Below, piece by piece: positions 35,270-48,328 of a DNA stretch of 64,000 nt (position 1 is its first letter; each line of letters opens with the position of its first letter). Below the pieces are notes generated by a model. The model saw only the letters and a program-made list of their open reading frames with translations. It did no database searches and was not told the origin of the DNA. The translations under genes and the position numbers were made by a program. Source of the DNA: Tipula vernalis (taxonomy: Eukaryota > Arthropoda > Insecta > Diptera > Tipulidae); the NCBI GenBank assembly GCA_958295665.1, contig OY282560.1:23395653-23459652 (forward strand), in the 5' to 3' direction.

Positions 35270-38200
35270 ATTTATTAGCATGTAAAACAATGAAAAAAAA
35301 ACGAAATTTTCTTTTATAACTTGTACTTGGTCTTAAACGCATTCCATTAATATTCATTTTCATCGGAACTCGTAAATTATTGAAATTCGTAATATAGAAA
35401 ATTCCATTATTTTTCCTTATTTCTGTAATGCCTTTTCCCACTTACATTCAAAACATGGGTGGTCGGTCGTTTTGATTAAATTTAGCATTGAAACGATATT
35501 CCAGGAAATTTTTGATGAGGAATAACATTTGTGATGAGGTCTCTGAAGTGAGTACTTTTTAATGGATTAAACTAAGACATTGAAGCACTCTTAATAACGT
35601 GTTTTGTCTACTTTAAAAACCCAATTCAACCGTAAAACAAAATTAAATGAATTTATCAAAAAGTTAGTTTCTTTATTCTTTACAGTACCTAATACAACCC
35701 AAAAACAAAAAGCTATATAAAATATATAAAAATGAAATGCTTGAAAGCATCACGAATCCCACGATATTAGAACAAAATACATTAAAAATCTGCTCGTTTC
35801 GAAATCAGGAAATATTAAAGCTATTAATTAAGTTCGAATTTCCTTTATTCCGCAAATGTCGAAACGAAATGTATTTTATTTTATTCCATTAAATTACATA
35901 AAACTTGATTATTCGATTAACACAAATACAAATACCGAGACGGAATAACTTCTGTTTCCCAAAAAAAAAAATTGTCGATTTTTTTGTCTTATACGTACCC
36001 AAAAAATAAAAAGACGCGAATGAAGAATTCCAATTAAGGATTGAATTTAATTAGATTACTGAATATATCTAAGTACACATTTCACAAAAAAATTTTAAAC
36101 TTTTTTCAATCTTTTTTCTCCAAAATACGTAATATTATTTTAATTATACAATTATATTTCTTCCGGAAGACAAATACCAAACAAAAAGACCTTAAAAATA
36201 CTCGACTATATTATAACGAGAGAGATTTAGCTGAATATCAATTTGTGTATTACACATAAATACTTTGACTTGCCTTGAACATCTCGTCTTGTTACCCATC
36301 ATCATTTAAATATTAATCGAATGAAATAAAAATCATCTTTGTCTTATTTTATTATTATTATTATAATACTACTACTACCGTCATTCTTATTCTTATTGTT
36401 GGTATGTGGAGGAGGAATACCGACAGCTGAATCATTTCACGTTACTTAAAATTCAACGAATCTCGAATAATTTTTCTCTTCTATGTATACTATGTGATGT
36501 ACTCGTATATTATAAATTTCTATATTCCCGATTTACATTGTGCAAATAAAGCAGCAGCAGCAGCAGCAACAGCGGCACTAACACAAAACGCCTTAAATAA
36601 GAATAGAAAAGAAAATAAGTAGAAAATCGAAATAAAACAAAAATAAGAAGAAAATGGAAAAAGTTTTTATTTTCGGTGGAAAAAAATAAAAATAAAAGCT
36701 TTGATGGAAAAATTCTTTTCAACTCTCTCTATATATATATATATATAGGAAATTGTATACTCGCGTATATGTATATGATACGGTATATACGGATAAAGGC
36801 AGAAAGAACAAACACACCACCAAAATACAGTAAATTTGTGGTAGGGATTGTTTTTTATGTTGTTAAAATAAATGAAACAACAACGGTGAGTGGATGTGGA
36901 AAATAAAAAGTGGAAAAATATAATGGAAAAACGTTAGATATAGAAATGTCGAGTTGTATTAGTATTAACTATTGTTTGTACGATAAATATTTGTATAGAT
37001 ATAGTGCAGGCGCGGGTAAAACAATAAACGCGTATTTTAACGGGGACTTTAAAATTTAAAAGTTTTCAACTCCGCAGAAAGCGAACTATAAAACAAAAAA
37101 AAAAAGGACTGTTGAATTTTTAGATTTTGCAAAAGGCAAAATTGATGTAACAAATTTGTAAAAATTCAATAAATTTTAATATTTCCAGAAATTCTAAAAA
37201 CACGTAGCAAATTGTGAAAATAACAGCTAACAAGAAATTTTCGCATAGTCGATTTGATTTTGATGAAACCTGGGTTAAACTTGAAATACAAACAAATGTC
37301 ACCCTATTTGCCCACATTTATATTTTTTAGGCAAAAAAAAAAACATTTATCATACAAATAGATATTATCACAAATAATTGTAACTCATATTTTCCGCTAA
37401 ATCATAATCCTGTTAAAATTCAATTTAACTTATATCAAACAAATAATAAAAATAAATCCACTTTCTTTTTTGTTTACAATAAATGAAATTTATACAACAG
37501 CAACAACGATTAAAATATCTAAAAATAAAACATTTTTTTCAGCTTCCCTAATTATTTCCCTAAATTTTCGGCTTGTTGTCTCTTGTTAATTTCAAAAAAA
37601 AAAAATTAATTAATTTGGGTTACGAATTAACACATTCCATTAAAAACAAACCAAATATTTTTTTTTTTGTAAATAATTAAATGGGAAAATGAAGTATTGT
37701 GTTAATAATTTTCTTTTCTATTTCTTTTTTTTTTTGTCTAAATTTTATTACACAAATAATAATAATAATAATAATAAATTAAAATATTAACAGACATGCT
37801 GACAATTCATTTTTTTATAAAATGTAATACTTAAATTAAATTAGAGAAAGATTGAAAAAGACATCATCTAGAGATATTAAACACCATAATTAAATTTCCT
37901 CAATTAGAATTACAGCACTTGACGTTATCGCAATTTATATTGTGTATTAAATTACAAGTGATTGCGTACGCATTAATAAAATTAAATTACGTTTGAGTAG
38001 ACACAAATTTTTATATAATTTATAAATTTCGTATCATATTTTAAAAATATTAAAAATAAAAATGTTTTATTATCTGTTAAAATAAATAAAAAATATTTCT
38101 GCTAGCTCGTGCTCATTTCGTTAATTTTATTTTTTTTGGCTAACGATAATGAAAAATCAATTCCTTGTATTAAATAAATTTAATGACTTTATACTTTTAA

Positions 38201-40140
38201 GGTTCAGGAAGCAAAACGATATAATTACATTTTTTTTTTTACATCATTTGGTTTATTAGAATTGAATACAAGTCGATAATATAATGAACAAGGAAAATAT
38301 CTAATTTGTCTTATTTTCTTCGTTGGTGAAAAGTTTGGAAAGTTGCATTTTTAATGTCATTGAATTTTTTACTATATTTTACTAAAATGTTTTTAGTTCT
38401 TGATTAGTAAAAATTTCACTACTTAGCCTTGCATATATAGCAATACACCAGTACAAGACCACGTTAATCTTAGTCGATTCATTTTAAAATTAAAGACGGA
38501 AAAATTACATGAAGTGAAGGTGAAATATGCTCCTTACAATAAGGTTTTTACTGCTGAAAATGAGGTACCGTTAAAATCTTTATGTATGGTTTTTTATAAT
38601 TTTTTTATTATGTTTTAGGAAAAGCTTAAAGAATGTATTACGTACTGTGCGTACACAAACTGGCTTTCCAGGCGGCCAAATATTATAAATTGCAAATGCC
38701 AGATTCCTGGCAAAAAAAAATGAAATGGCGGGGAAGGAATGGTTGATGTCGTTTATGCAGAGAAACAACACTTTACCCATTAGAAAGTCAGAATCAACAA
38801 GTTTAGCTAGGAGTATCGGGAATTCCTGTCTCGAGAATTCTCGCGTATTTATACAAATTTTCTCGTTTCTCGAGAAATTGTAATTTCGAGAATTCGCATT
38901 TCTCTAGCAATAGTGTTGTGTCTCGGGAATCCTAAAAACACAATTGAATTAGTATAAAAAAATGTCTGGTAAAAAATTTGTAATACAAAATGTATACATG
39001 GTGTCCGGCAACGGCGTTATTATATTGAGGTACCTATTCACACCATGTGCGAATTGCGAGTGCCAATAATTTCTCAATTTAAAATAGTATTATGGTATTG
39101 TTAATTAAATTAAATTAGAAGGTCAATTTTTCAAAATTAAATAATCTGACATTTTTTATGAATTTCGAATTTCGGGTTATTTTGAAGTTATTTTAGGGCT
39201 TAATTTTAATTAATTTGTTTGAAAGCTTCGTTATAATATTATGAATACTAGTAGAGGCCCTAATTCGCGCTTGTGCTAAATTACAATTTTATGAAAACCA
39301 TTATCGTAACACCCTTAAGACCATTCAAGATCAATTCATTTCTTACAGCATTCAATTAAGAAATAATGTTTTTTTAAATACATGTTGTCCCGATACTAAA
39401 TTTGACCGAAAAAAAATAGTTATTAAGTTATTATTTTAATTCTTATAGTTGAAGGGTTTGGCTACAAAACAGTAGATGATCATAATTTTGTAAATTTTGT
39501 GGATTTCGATGTATTGTGAATTTTTAAGTAGCTTCAAATCAATAAATGCATGGAACGGGCATATTCAGCACAGTCAGCTAAAAAATCAAGTAGGTCTCAC
39601 ACATTTTAGGTGCTAAAGACTCAACTTTTTAGACAAAAATGTGCTAAGAGCGCCCAATGAAAATGTCCTGTCATTCTTCGGCCTAGTTCAGCGCGAACTT
39701 TAAGAAAAATGAAACCTGGTTGTTTAAGCGGTGCAGATACTTTTGAGTCAGCCTCTACATTGATTTATTAAGAAGATATATACATTGTCATCAAAACGCA
39801 TCACTATAATCATTTTATTTTATATAATTTTTATTATTGAGAATTCAAATCGAAAATTTGGTTTATATAATATCATTAACAATAATTATTTTTTATGTTA
39901 AGTTCACGATTACTTACAAATAAAAATATATTTGTGTAATTTTTTATATACTTGTACATACTATGTAACAAAAATGTTAATAGGATAGAATAAAAATTAA
40001 TCTGGCTCTCGATGTCTATCAGTCGAAAATAAATAGTCATAATAGAAAGTGTTCTTCAATTGTGTATTTTAATTGAGAAATATAAAATAAATTATAAATC
40101 TGCAACAATTTTCTACAGATTCAAAAAAGCTTGAATCGTT
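35270..40140. other. AT-rich DNA with microsatellites, no gene seen
   Basis: Noncoding by all signs. It holds an (ATT)n tract at about 36,350-36,365, (GCA)n at 36,549-36,566, (TA)n at 36,729-36,748 and (AAT)n at about 37,756-37,780. A cluster of ctcgagaattc motifs lies at 38,820-38,930. The last few hundred bases probably include the 5' LTR of the BEL element (AATAAA signals, end at ...caaca before the primer site), but I cannot place the LTR start. Confidence 0.5.
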
Positions 40141-40147
40141 CAACATT

Positions 40148-40164
40148 TGGTGTCAGAAGTGGGA
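40148..40164. promoter_or_regulatory. Candidate primer-binding site of the BEL element
   Basis: tggtgtcagaagtggga follows a sequence ending in CA, as expected just inside a 5' LTR, and lies about 640 bp before the gag ATG. Sites starting TGG pair with the CCA end of a tRNA primer. Which tRNA is not settled. Confidence 0.6.
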
Positions 40165-40801
40165 CCCATTCCTAATTTTCTTCAAAGAATTTAAATCAAT
40201 CATCAATTTCTTCTTCATCTAATCGGATCATCGATATTTTCTTCAAAAACCATTCTACAATTACGTGAGAGCTGCATTCATCAAATTTTCTACAAAATAT
40301 TCTGCAACCTTGTGAGGTCATTCTTCAAACACAGTGAATAAAGCATCTTGATTCTTCATCTGGCAGTTGTACAATTGTACATTTATTACAACTTAACTAT
40401 ACCTACCATACCTAGCCAGCAAATCTTCACATTTCTTCAAAATCGACAAAGGCACGAAAGTTCCCGAAGGTTACAAATCGCACGAGATTAGAACGGATCA
40501 TCAAACGGAAAGCACAGCTACAAAATGTAACAATTACAAAATGTAACAATTTATATAATATCGCGTGTTCATAAAACCATAGTTTCAACAAGTATTTAAT
40601 ATAAAAGGTGAAAAACAAAAATAATAAGTGAACTTAAACCTTCCAACAAAATTAATTGTGTAAGCTTAAATTTGAAATACACATTATCAAACAATAAATT
40701 TGTTGTCCACTAAGTGAAACTGTGCTTTAACCATTAAACATAATTTAGTTCGTGCGGCTTTTTGTTTATTTGGAATTTTAGTGAAATTTGCGTGATAAAA
40801 T

Positions 40802-41950
40802 ATGAATGAGCAAAAGCTTATTAAAAATAAAACACAACGGTCGGTTGTTATTGATCAAATCGGATGGATAAAAAAGTTTTGTGATGAAAGAATAATGAAT
40901 GCTTCCGTGTCGCAGTTCGAAATGCGCCTTGCAGCCTTCGAAGTATATTTTGATCAATTTAACAAATTTTAGACTAATATTGAGCTATTAGAGGAAGATG
41001 CGGCTAATAAAAATGCTCGCTCTGAAGTCGAGGAGCTTTATTTCACTCTAAAGCCCTCGATATTGGAACATCTTAAGAAATTTCGACCTAAATTAAGTGT
41101 TGATAAGTCTACAAATTCTTTAAATCATTCTACTGTTGTCAAATTACCTAAAATTGAGATTCCAAAATTTTCTGGCGATCTATCTAAATAGTTCGAATTT
41201 TATGAAATGTTTATTTCACTCATTAACGAGAATAAATCATTAGACGATCTTGCTCGCCTTCATTATTTAAAAAACTCAATCAATCATGAGGCTGCTCGCA
41301 CAATAGAATCTTTGGAAATGAGTCCCGAAAATTATAGCGTTGCTTTGATTAAACAAAAAATTGATTTGTTTCGATCATATCGAAAAGATATTTTCGATTA
41401 AGCCCATTGAGAAACCAAATGCTTCCAGATTAAGGGAAGTGATGGACAACACGAACTCCAATTTGCGCGCTCTTTCCATATTAGGACGACCTACAAATCA
41501 ATGGGATGATTTGATAGTTTATATTGTATGCAGGAAGCTAGATACGGAAACGAGGATGAAATGGAATGAAGAACTTTCCCCAGATCGCATTTCAACTTTG
41601 GTGAGCTTCTAAAATTTTTAAATAGAAGATGCCAATCATTAGAGAGCAAATTTAATACGACAGGTCTAAATCAAGTGGCTCAGTCCAAGCCTAATAATAC
41701 GAGAGTTCGTTCCAGGTATATAGTGTCATTTTTGTTCAAAATCGGGTCACTCAATTTATCGCTGCACAATATTTTTATCACTGCCACCAGATGAACGTGT
41801 CAACGAAATTAAACGAAAAAACAATTTGCTCCAATTGTTTAAACGGAGCACATTCTACTCAAGATGGTTCTAGTTCTGAGCGATGTCGTAAATGCTTTGA
41901 TAAGCATCACACACTTCTTCATCATGCGGAGATTACTAATACACTGCTTA
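40802..41950 (+). pseudogene. BEL/Pao gag region, decayed
   Basis: Capsid part of a BEL/Pao polyprotein. ATG at 40,802, then an N-terminal helical region. After in-frame stops near 40,969 and 41,189 comes the BEL-typical stretch LPKIEIPKFSGDLSK (DUF1759-like), then LARLHYLKNSINHEAA. A frameshift follows near 41,395, with REVMDNTNSNLRALSILGRP and a DTETRMKWNEE stretch. A perfect CCHC zinc knuckle (CHFCSKSGHSIYRC) is at 41,724-41,765. A second Cys/His cluster (CSNCLNGAH...CRKCFDKHH) is at about 41,830-41,930. Gag binds RNA and builds the particle. Several stops make it non-functional. Confidence 0.9.
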
Positions 41951-44670
41951 GTGAAGTTCAGGGTTTACCACCACTTAGTAGACCATTAGAAATTATAAAA
42001 TCTGAAGTACCTTCAAATGAGGAAACCGCATTAAAATGTACAAATTCAACTAGCTCATATTATGTGTTCTTATCTACTGCTTTAATAGAAGTAATGGATT
42101 CATGCGAAAATCCAGTATTATGCATAGCATTGTTAGACTCCGCATCTCAAATCAATTTTATTACCTCAGACTTCATGAAAAAATTAAAATTGGATGAATA
42201 TAAATGCCAAGTACCTATTACAGGAATTGGAAATGAGGAAGTTTCTTGTCGATCCTGATCTATCATTAACCTGCAGTCTCGAGTGACAGGTTTCGCCACC
42301 AGTTTAGGAGTTTATGTTTTGCCAAAAATTACCGGGAATCAACCTCACCAATTCGTCGAGGACGTAGAGAAATGGCCGATACTTGCAAATATTCAGCTAG
42401 CGGATCCAAAATTTAATGTTCCACAAAAAATTGATCTTTTAATTGGAGCAGATCTGTTCTACAAACTACTTGCGATAGGACAAACTAGATTAAGCAACCA
42501 TTTACCAACACTGCAGAATACCCTGTTTGGATGGGTAGTTTCAGGCAACGTAAGTAATATCAATGGCAACTTATCCTGCCATCTCGTGTCAAAAGAACCC
42601 TGAAGACAACTTCCAAATTGAAAGATTCTGGAATTTGGAAAATTGTGAAGCGAAATCATCAAAACTAACGCTGCAGGAAGAAGCATGTGAAGAACATTTC
42701 ATAAATAATTTTGCTCGAGATAAACAAGGACGATTTGTTGTTAAATTGCCTTTTAAGACCTCTCCAGAGACGTTGGGAAATTCTAGGACAATGGCTACAA
42801 GAAGGTTCCTTAATTTAGGAGAGAGATTAGCTAAAGACTCTGAACTCAAAAGGAATTATAGGGAATTCATTGATGGGTACAAAAATCTAGGACACATGCA
42901 ATCAATGAGAGAAGAATATATCCCCGAATTAAATTATTTTTTACCGCACCACTTTGTCATCAAGCCTGACAGCGCTTCTACCAAACTACGTGTTGTGTGC
43001 GTCGGCAAAGACAAATGCAGGCAACTCTCTCAATGCTATTTTGTTAGTTGGATCAGTCGTGCAAAATGATCTCTTCACAATATTAATCAGATTTCGAGCT
43101 CATAAGCTCGTGTTCAGTGCCGACATATCGAAAATGTATCGTCAAATTAAAATTCAATCCAATGAAATCGCAGGCTGTAGAAATGCTAGGTAAGTGTGGT
43201 ATGGCGCTTCGAAAATGGGGGTCAAATTCTTCAAAGTTATTGGAAGATATTACCAAGGCTGACCTGACCGTGAGTCACTTCTTCGAATTGACGACTCTCA
43301 ATTCATCAAAACACTCGGAATGTATTGGCAACCATTTTCTGACCAATTTAATTTCCATGTTAATCTACAAAACTCTACAATTTCAACAAAACGAGGTGTT
43401 ATCTCAGATATTACCAGAATATTTGACCCTCTTGGACTGCTGGCACCAGTCATCACACTGGGCAAATTGTTTCTTCAACAACTCTGAACATTGAAGATGG
43501 GCTGGGACCAAGCATTGCCTCCAGAAATGTATACGAGGTGGAAATTCTACAGAACTGAACTGCTTCAACTTAATCATCTTCATGTTCAGCGTCATCTTTT
43601 CACTTCAGAGTCGACAGTTAAAATTGAATTGCACGGTTTCGCAGACGCAAGCGAAAAGGCTTATGGAGGCGCAATCTGTACACGTTCCGTTGTCGCAGCT
43701 GGAAATATTACAACATCATTATTATGCGCAAAATCAAGAGTGGCTCCTTTAAAAAATACATCACTTCCTCGACTAGAGCTGTGTGCCGCTGTTCTTCTAG
43801 CGACTTTAATGGCATATATTATTGGAGCGACTCAACAATTGTTCTTAATTCAATCAGAGCACCTTCTGCTATATGGAAAACATTTGTTGCTAATAGAGTA
43901 GCTTCAATCCAGGAAGTGTCAACAATTAGTAATTGGAATTACGTGGACTCCAAATCCAATCCGGCAGATGCTATTTCAAGGGGACTCATGCCAAGAGAAT
44001 TTTGCAATTCAAATTTATGGTTTAAAGGCCCAAATTTTCTACATTTTACAGAAGATTCTTGGACAAATAATATTCCAACTGTAGTGAACGAACTTCCAGA
44101 ACGGAGAAAAAAGGTGGATGTCTTGTTGGCAGCTAATAAAAAATATGATGACCTCATGCAAAACGTTAAATATAAAAATTGTCTTCGTTCAACACGAAAC
44201 ATATTTGCATATGGTATGTTCGTCGCTTTATTTATAATACCAGATGTCATCAGACTAATGCAAATCGAAAGACTGGGCCTCTTGCTGTTTAGGAACGAAA
44301 GGAGGGACTCCAGGCAATAATAAGAGTCATTCAACTCATTTCATTTGAAGAGGAAATCAAAGCTCTTCAATCTACAAAAAATCTGCCTCGAAAATCTCGT
44401 CTAAATTCCTTATCTCCGTTTCTGGATGAGAATCACCTTATTCGAGTTGGCGGACGCCTAAAAAATTCTACCCTTCCTTACACTGTCAAACATCCGATCC
44501 TTCTCCCATCCACTCGTTCACATTAATTATTTTTTTTGATTATCATAACAGATATATGCACATTGGTCCACAAGCACTATTAGCGGCAATTCGGGAACAA
44601 TACTGGCCCATCAATGGAAGAAGCTTAGCAACAAAAGTAGAGAAACTGGCTAAACCAACGTTCATAGGTC
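41951..44670 (+). pseudogene. BEL/Pao pol region (protease, RT, RNase H), 3' truncated
   Basis: Continuation of the polyprotein. The protease motif LLDSASQINFIT (catalytic DSA) is at about 42,130. The RT N-terminal part has YFLPHHFVIKPDS and STKLRVVC, then FSADISKMYRQIKI at about 43,110-43,155. A deletion joins this directly to a MLGKCG..RKWGSNS segment, so the YxDD catalytic box is gone. RNase H-like sequence follows with LHGFADASEKAYGGAICTR and LPRLELCAAVLLATL, then NPADAISRGLMP typical of BEL. The start of the integrase region (RLNSLSPFLDENHLIRVGGR, about 44,390-44,460) breaks off near 44,670, where an unrelated transposon begins. The integrase core and 3' LTR are missing. Confidence 0.9.
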
Positions 44671-44671
44671 G

Positions 44672-45034
44672 GGAAACATTTTGACTGAAAAGGAAAAAAT
44701 CAGCTGTGAAGCATCGCATCCGCGGAAAGAGGTATGTTAGTAACGAAGTGCCTTGCTGTTAACGCTATTGGAAAGTCACTTCCTCCAATGTTTATATTTC
44801 CCTTAAAAAAGTTTAAGCAAATATGTCTGAATGGATGCAGACAGAATTTTTACAATTCATGAAATATTTTGTAAAGTACGCAAAAAATTATTAGTTGGTC
44901 TAGACAACCATCAGTGCCATATTTCACTTCCAGGGTTAATTTTTGTAAAGGAAATGGCATTGTGGTATTGACATTTCCTCCTCACTGTTCCCATAAGTTG
45001 CAGCGTAGTATGTTTGGTCCAACGAAAATCTTCT
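44672..45034 (+). pseudogene. Jerky/Tigger-like transposase fragment, 5' part
   Basis: DDE-type transposase of the pogo/jerky group. AERGMLVTKCLAVNAIGKSL and PPMFIFPLKKFK (44,730-44,820) are followed, after a frameshift, by EWMQTEFLQFMKYFVKYAK, LLVGLDNHQCHISLPG (second catalytic Asp, about 44,900) and FPPHCSHKLQ, then MFGPTKIF. The usual PLDRSVFGP, which carries the third Asp, has a small deletion. The gene is cut at 45,034 by a TA-targeting element and resumes at 45,263. Its 5' boundary abuts the truncated BEL element. Confidence 0.85.
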
Positions 45035-45035
45035 A

Positions 45036-45260
45036 AAGGGTGGTCCAGGTGTGTTTTATTATAAATAGTATAAATTTTCATTAATGGCTGGCTTTACTGT
45101 ACCCCATTTTGTCAACCCAATTTTTCATAACATATTCGATTATATGGTCTCCTATCTCATCGATGGCAACTTCGATTTGATTTTGAGAGTTTTGGATAGT
45201 CTCTGGAAGGTTAGTGTAACACTTATCCTTAACGTCTCTTAACGCTATAGGACCACCCTT
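45036..45260 (-). mobile_element. 225-bp deletion derivative of a mariner/IS630-type element
   Basis: TA and inverted ends (aagggtggtcc at 45,036; ggaccaccctt at 45,250) flank 225 bp. Inside, on the minus strand, is the C-terminus of a mariner/IS630-type transposase: RDVKDKCYTNLPETI, then a VAIDEIGDHIIEYVMKNWVD stretch and MGYSKASH. The 5' end jumps straight from the terminal repeat into the last 60 codons, so most of the transposase is deleted. It sits within the jerky-like gene, whose sequence continues on both sides. Confidence 0.82.
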
Positions 45261-45262
45261 TA

Positions 45263-45774
45263 CATTCGTGACTCGCGAATTGGATGAAAACATGAGAATT
45301 GGATAGTCCAACATTGTTTAGCTTCTTGATATTACCCATGAAATTGGATAATATCAAGAAGCTAAACAATGTTGGGCAATCAAAACTTATATGATTTCTT
45401 TTAAATAAGGTAATCAGGATTTATTTTTTTTTTTTTTAGTTGATCCTGATAATAATTGTTGATGAAGAGTATTTTCCAAGTCATGTCATAAATAGAGAAC
45501 TGCTAGTAGTGGAACAAAAACCAGCACCATCTTCGCCAACAGTACATCCTGGGTATCTATAGGCAACTCAACGGATTCTACTTTTTCTCACGAAAAAGTT
45601 ATCCCGGGCCAAAAATCGTCTCTTGTAAATACTCCTGCTCGTACAGGTAGAGAGAGGGGCAAAACAATGATTTTTACTAATACTCATGAGAAGATATACT
45701 TGGAAGAGGGAGCAAAAAAGCGGGAACAAAATAAGAGAAAGGCTTCCCGAACAAAACGAAAGCAAACAAAATAA
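45263..45774 (+). pseudogene. Jerky/Tigger-like transposase fragment, 3' part
   Basis: Continuation after the nested 225-bp element. A scrambled section includes the perfect hairpin at 45,308-45,375. A possible short intron (gtaatcag...tttttttag, about 45,409-45,440) then leads to DEEYFPSHVINRELL and a basic tail with RGKTMIFTNTHEKIYLEE and KRKASRTKRKQTK, stop at 45,774. The EEYFPSHV/TDRP-type motif and the RGK..I.T.TPEK tail are typical of jerky-like Tigger proteins. Frameshifts occur near 45,540 and 45,570. Confidence 0.75.
45308..45375. repeat. Perfect 27-bp inverted repeat with 14-bp loop
   Basis: The left arm at 45,308-45,334 (ccaacattgtttagcttctt plus gatatta) and the right arm at 45,349-45,375 are exact complements. 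The DNA would form a hairpin of 27 bp. It lies in a decayed transposon gene in which almost everything else is mutated. Confidence 0.97.
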
Positions 45775-45893
45775 TCGAATGCACGTCGTGCCGACTTTAG
45801 CTCGATGCAAAATTTGTGGGACAAAGGTCCCTTAACATTTTTTGTATATGTGAATTAATTCTTAAATTCTTAATCTTCGTCTTTTTTATCGTA

Positions 45894-47001
45894 TCTACAT
45901 AATGCCATTGATTTCAATGCATTTCTTAAGCCTATAGATCCACTTCTCAACACAGTCTACAAAATCTTGCTTTTTAAGCTTATCAAGTTCAGCATTAACC
46001 GCATCAATTATCTCCGCGTTACTGTTAAAGACCCTTCCCCTCAAATTTTTTAAAATTTTTGGAAATAAACAGAAATCACAAGGTGCTAGACCCGGGGAAT
46101 ATGGTGCTGGTCGTATTTCTTCGATGCCAGAGATCGCAATAAAGTTACTCGTTATTTTAGCAGTGTGAGTTGGCGCGTTGTCATGATGTAAAAAGTAGCG
46201 CCGCAAATCCTCTTTCTTCCGGTTTTCCAACAAATTTTTGAAAACTTTTGGTAAGCAGTCTTCGGTCTACCATTTTGCAGTTACCGCCTGATTCTTTTCC
46301 AGGGGAATAGCAGCTACAATTTTTGATGGGGTGAAGTAAACTGGCATCATTACTTTTACTGCTGATTTTTGTTGCTTAGCTTTTACGGGTGGGTTTGCTC
46401 CTGTTGAGCTCTATACCATAGACTGCTGTTTGGTTTCCGGATCATACTTATAGAACCAAGATTCGTCACCACGTCACCAGTAACGACTTTACTAAAGTTG
46501 CTAGACTGCCCACTTTCGAATTTTGTTTAAGAAAAATTTAGCAAAATGCACTCAAGCCTCTTTTTGAACCTCATTTAAAATTCGTGGAACCCATCGAGCA
46601 GATTTCCTCGTGTATCCCAGATGATTACTTAATATTAGCGATACAGCCATGGCATTCAATGCCAATTCATTAGCAATAATTTATTGTGTCAGTCGTGGAT
46701 CTTTGTCAACTTTGGACTTCACCAGAGCCACAGTGGCATCATCAGTGGAAAATTTTGGTCGACCTTCTCGGGGCTCGTCCTCTACAGAAAAATGTCCCGT
46801 CTGGAATCTTCGGAACCACTAGGAAATAGTCTCTAGAGACGGTGCAATCGTTCCATATGCAATTTGGCATTCATTGAATATTTGTAGTGGCTTTAGTTTA
46901 CGCCGAAAACCGAAGAGGATCACATAGCGAATTTCTGTTTGCGTTGGTGGTGGAATTTCGTCTGATCTATCCCCAGCTATTTTGCGTTTTCTCGTCTCCA
47001 T
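45894..47001 (-). pseudogene. mariner transposase (DD34D), decayed
   Basis: Starts METRKRKIAGDRSDEIPPP at 47,001, with an N-terminal helix-turn-helix part and a stop near 46,819. Then WFRRFQTGHFSVEDEPREGR (WFxRF and the EDxxRxGRP linker are mariner hallmarks), GDESWFYKYDPETKQQS with the first Asp (about 46,470-46,430), HHDNAPTHTA (second Asp) and PYSPGLAPCDFCLFP (third Asp). There are 34 residues between the last two, the mariner spacing. The C-terminal frame 46,233-45,895 is open. At least four stops or frameshifts inactivate it. The element ends could not be placed. Confidence 0.92.
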
Positions 47002-47932
47002 TTTAACCGATCGTTATGAAATTTTGGAAGAAGTCTCATAAAACAATTGCAAAGGATTTAGTATTTTTGGTTTTTTAAAAAAAGACTTAAGAGTCACCAA
47101 CTAAGCGAACTTTTGTTAGTCCCCTCGTAAAGCATGGTTTGCAAGATGGCGAGGCGAAAAAACTGATCAAACTAAAAAGAGAAAGGAATAAAAAAAACAT
47201 AAGAGTGAGTGAAACAGCAACAAGTCGTTACTCCGAATTTTTATTTATTTATTTTTGACGTTTCGAGATTTCATAACCTATAACTTTGTATTTTTATTGT
47301 TTTTAAAATTAAATTTTGTTAAAAATGGTTTTGGTCAAAATGCTGTTTTAGGAACTAATGGCTATGCCGCTATGTTTTCAAGTAGCATTAAGAGTGATTG
47401 TGGCGATGAAAAATGTGTTCCCCCAATTAGAAAAAAAAAAAAAATATTGGGTTCGTCCTTTCTACAAGGAGAGGGATGAAAGTGGTGCTCATAACATAAT
47501 AGTTGATAGGATGAAATCTCTGAATGATGAGAAACTATTTCATAACTACATGAGAATGAGAGCCACTAAGATGGATGAGTTAATGTTGTTTGTTGGGGAC
47601 GATATTCAAAAGAATACTTTCATACGAGAGCCTCTAAGTGTGAACAATCGAAGGTTTGGCTATAACAATAAGGTAAAACAGTCATATTTGTTTTGTGCTA
47701 TAGTAAAGTTTTAATATGTAATTTGATATTTTATTAGCTATTTGGCTACTGACGAGTCACAACGGAGTTTGGCATTCAAGAAACCACCACTACCATAACA
47801 AAATCCTTACGAGATTTAGTGTTTCCTAAAATGACGGAAGAAAATTTTATTAATATTGAAAAAGGCTTTCACAAAAAATGGAATTTTCCTAATTCCACAG
47901 GAGCAATTGATAAGAAACATGTAATAATTGAG

Positions 47933-47994
47933 GTATAATGATTAGTTTTAATTAATAAATAATACAAATTTCTAGTTTTATGTCACTATTTTAG
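47933..47994 (+). other. Intron in the Harbinger transposase gene
   Basis: Donor GAG/GTATAA, acceptor ctattttag/GCA. It joins KHVIIE to ALAKGVSEFCNYKK, a position that is continuous in Harbinger proteins. Length 62 bp. Confidence 0.75.
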
Positions 47995-48183
47995 GCACTA
48001 GCTAAAGGAGTATCTGAATTCTGTAATTATAAGAAAACTCATTCGATAATTCTTATAGCTATCTCTGACCACGATTAAAATTTTATATCCCGCGACATTG
48101 GAGCAGCCGGTAAACAAAGCGATTGCGGAATTTTTCGTGCAACTAATTTTGCAAAGATTTTACGACAAATCTTTACCGTAAGG

Positions 48184-48328
<145 letters not shown>

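Noticed and set aside
36510..36722. Leu-rich minus-strand ORF (possible membrane segment)
   Set aside because: The Leu run is the complement of the (GCA)n microsatellite.
43939..44334. 131-codon minus-strand ORF
   Set aside because: Antisense to the BEL pol region, which carries the recognisable motifs.
45800..45830. gggacaaaggtccc as a mariner inverted end
   Set aside because: It does not pair convincingly with the sequence beyond the other side of the mariner gene (about 47,060-47,130).
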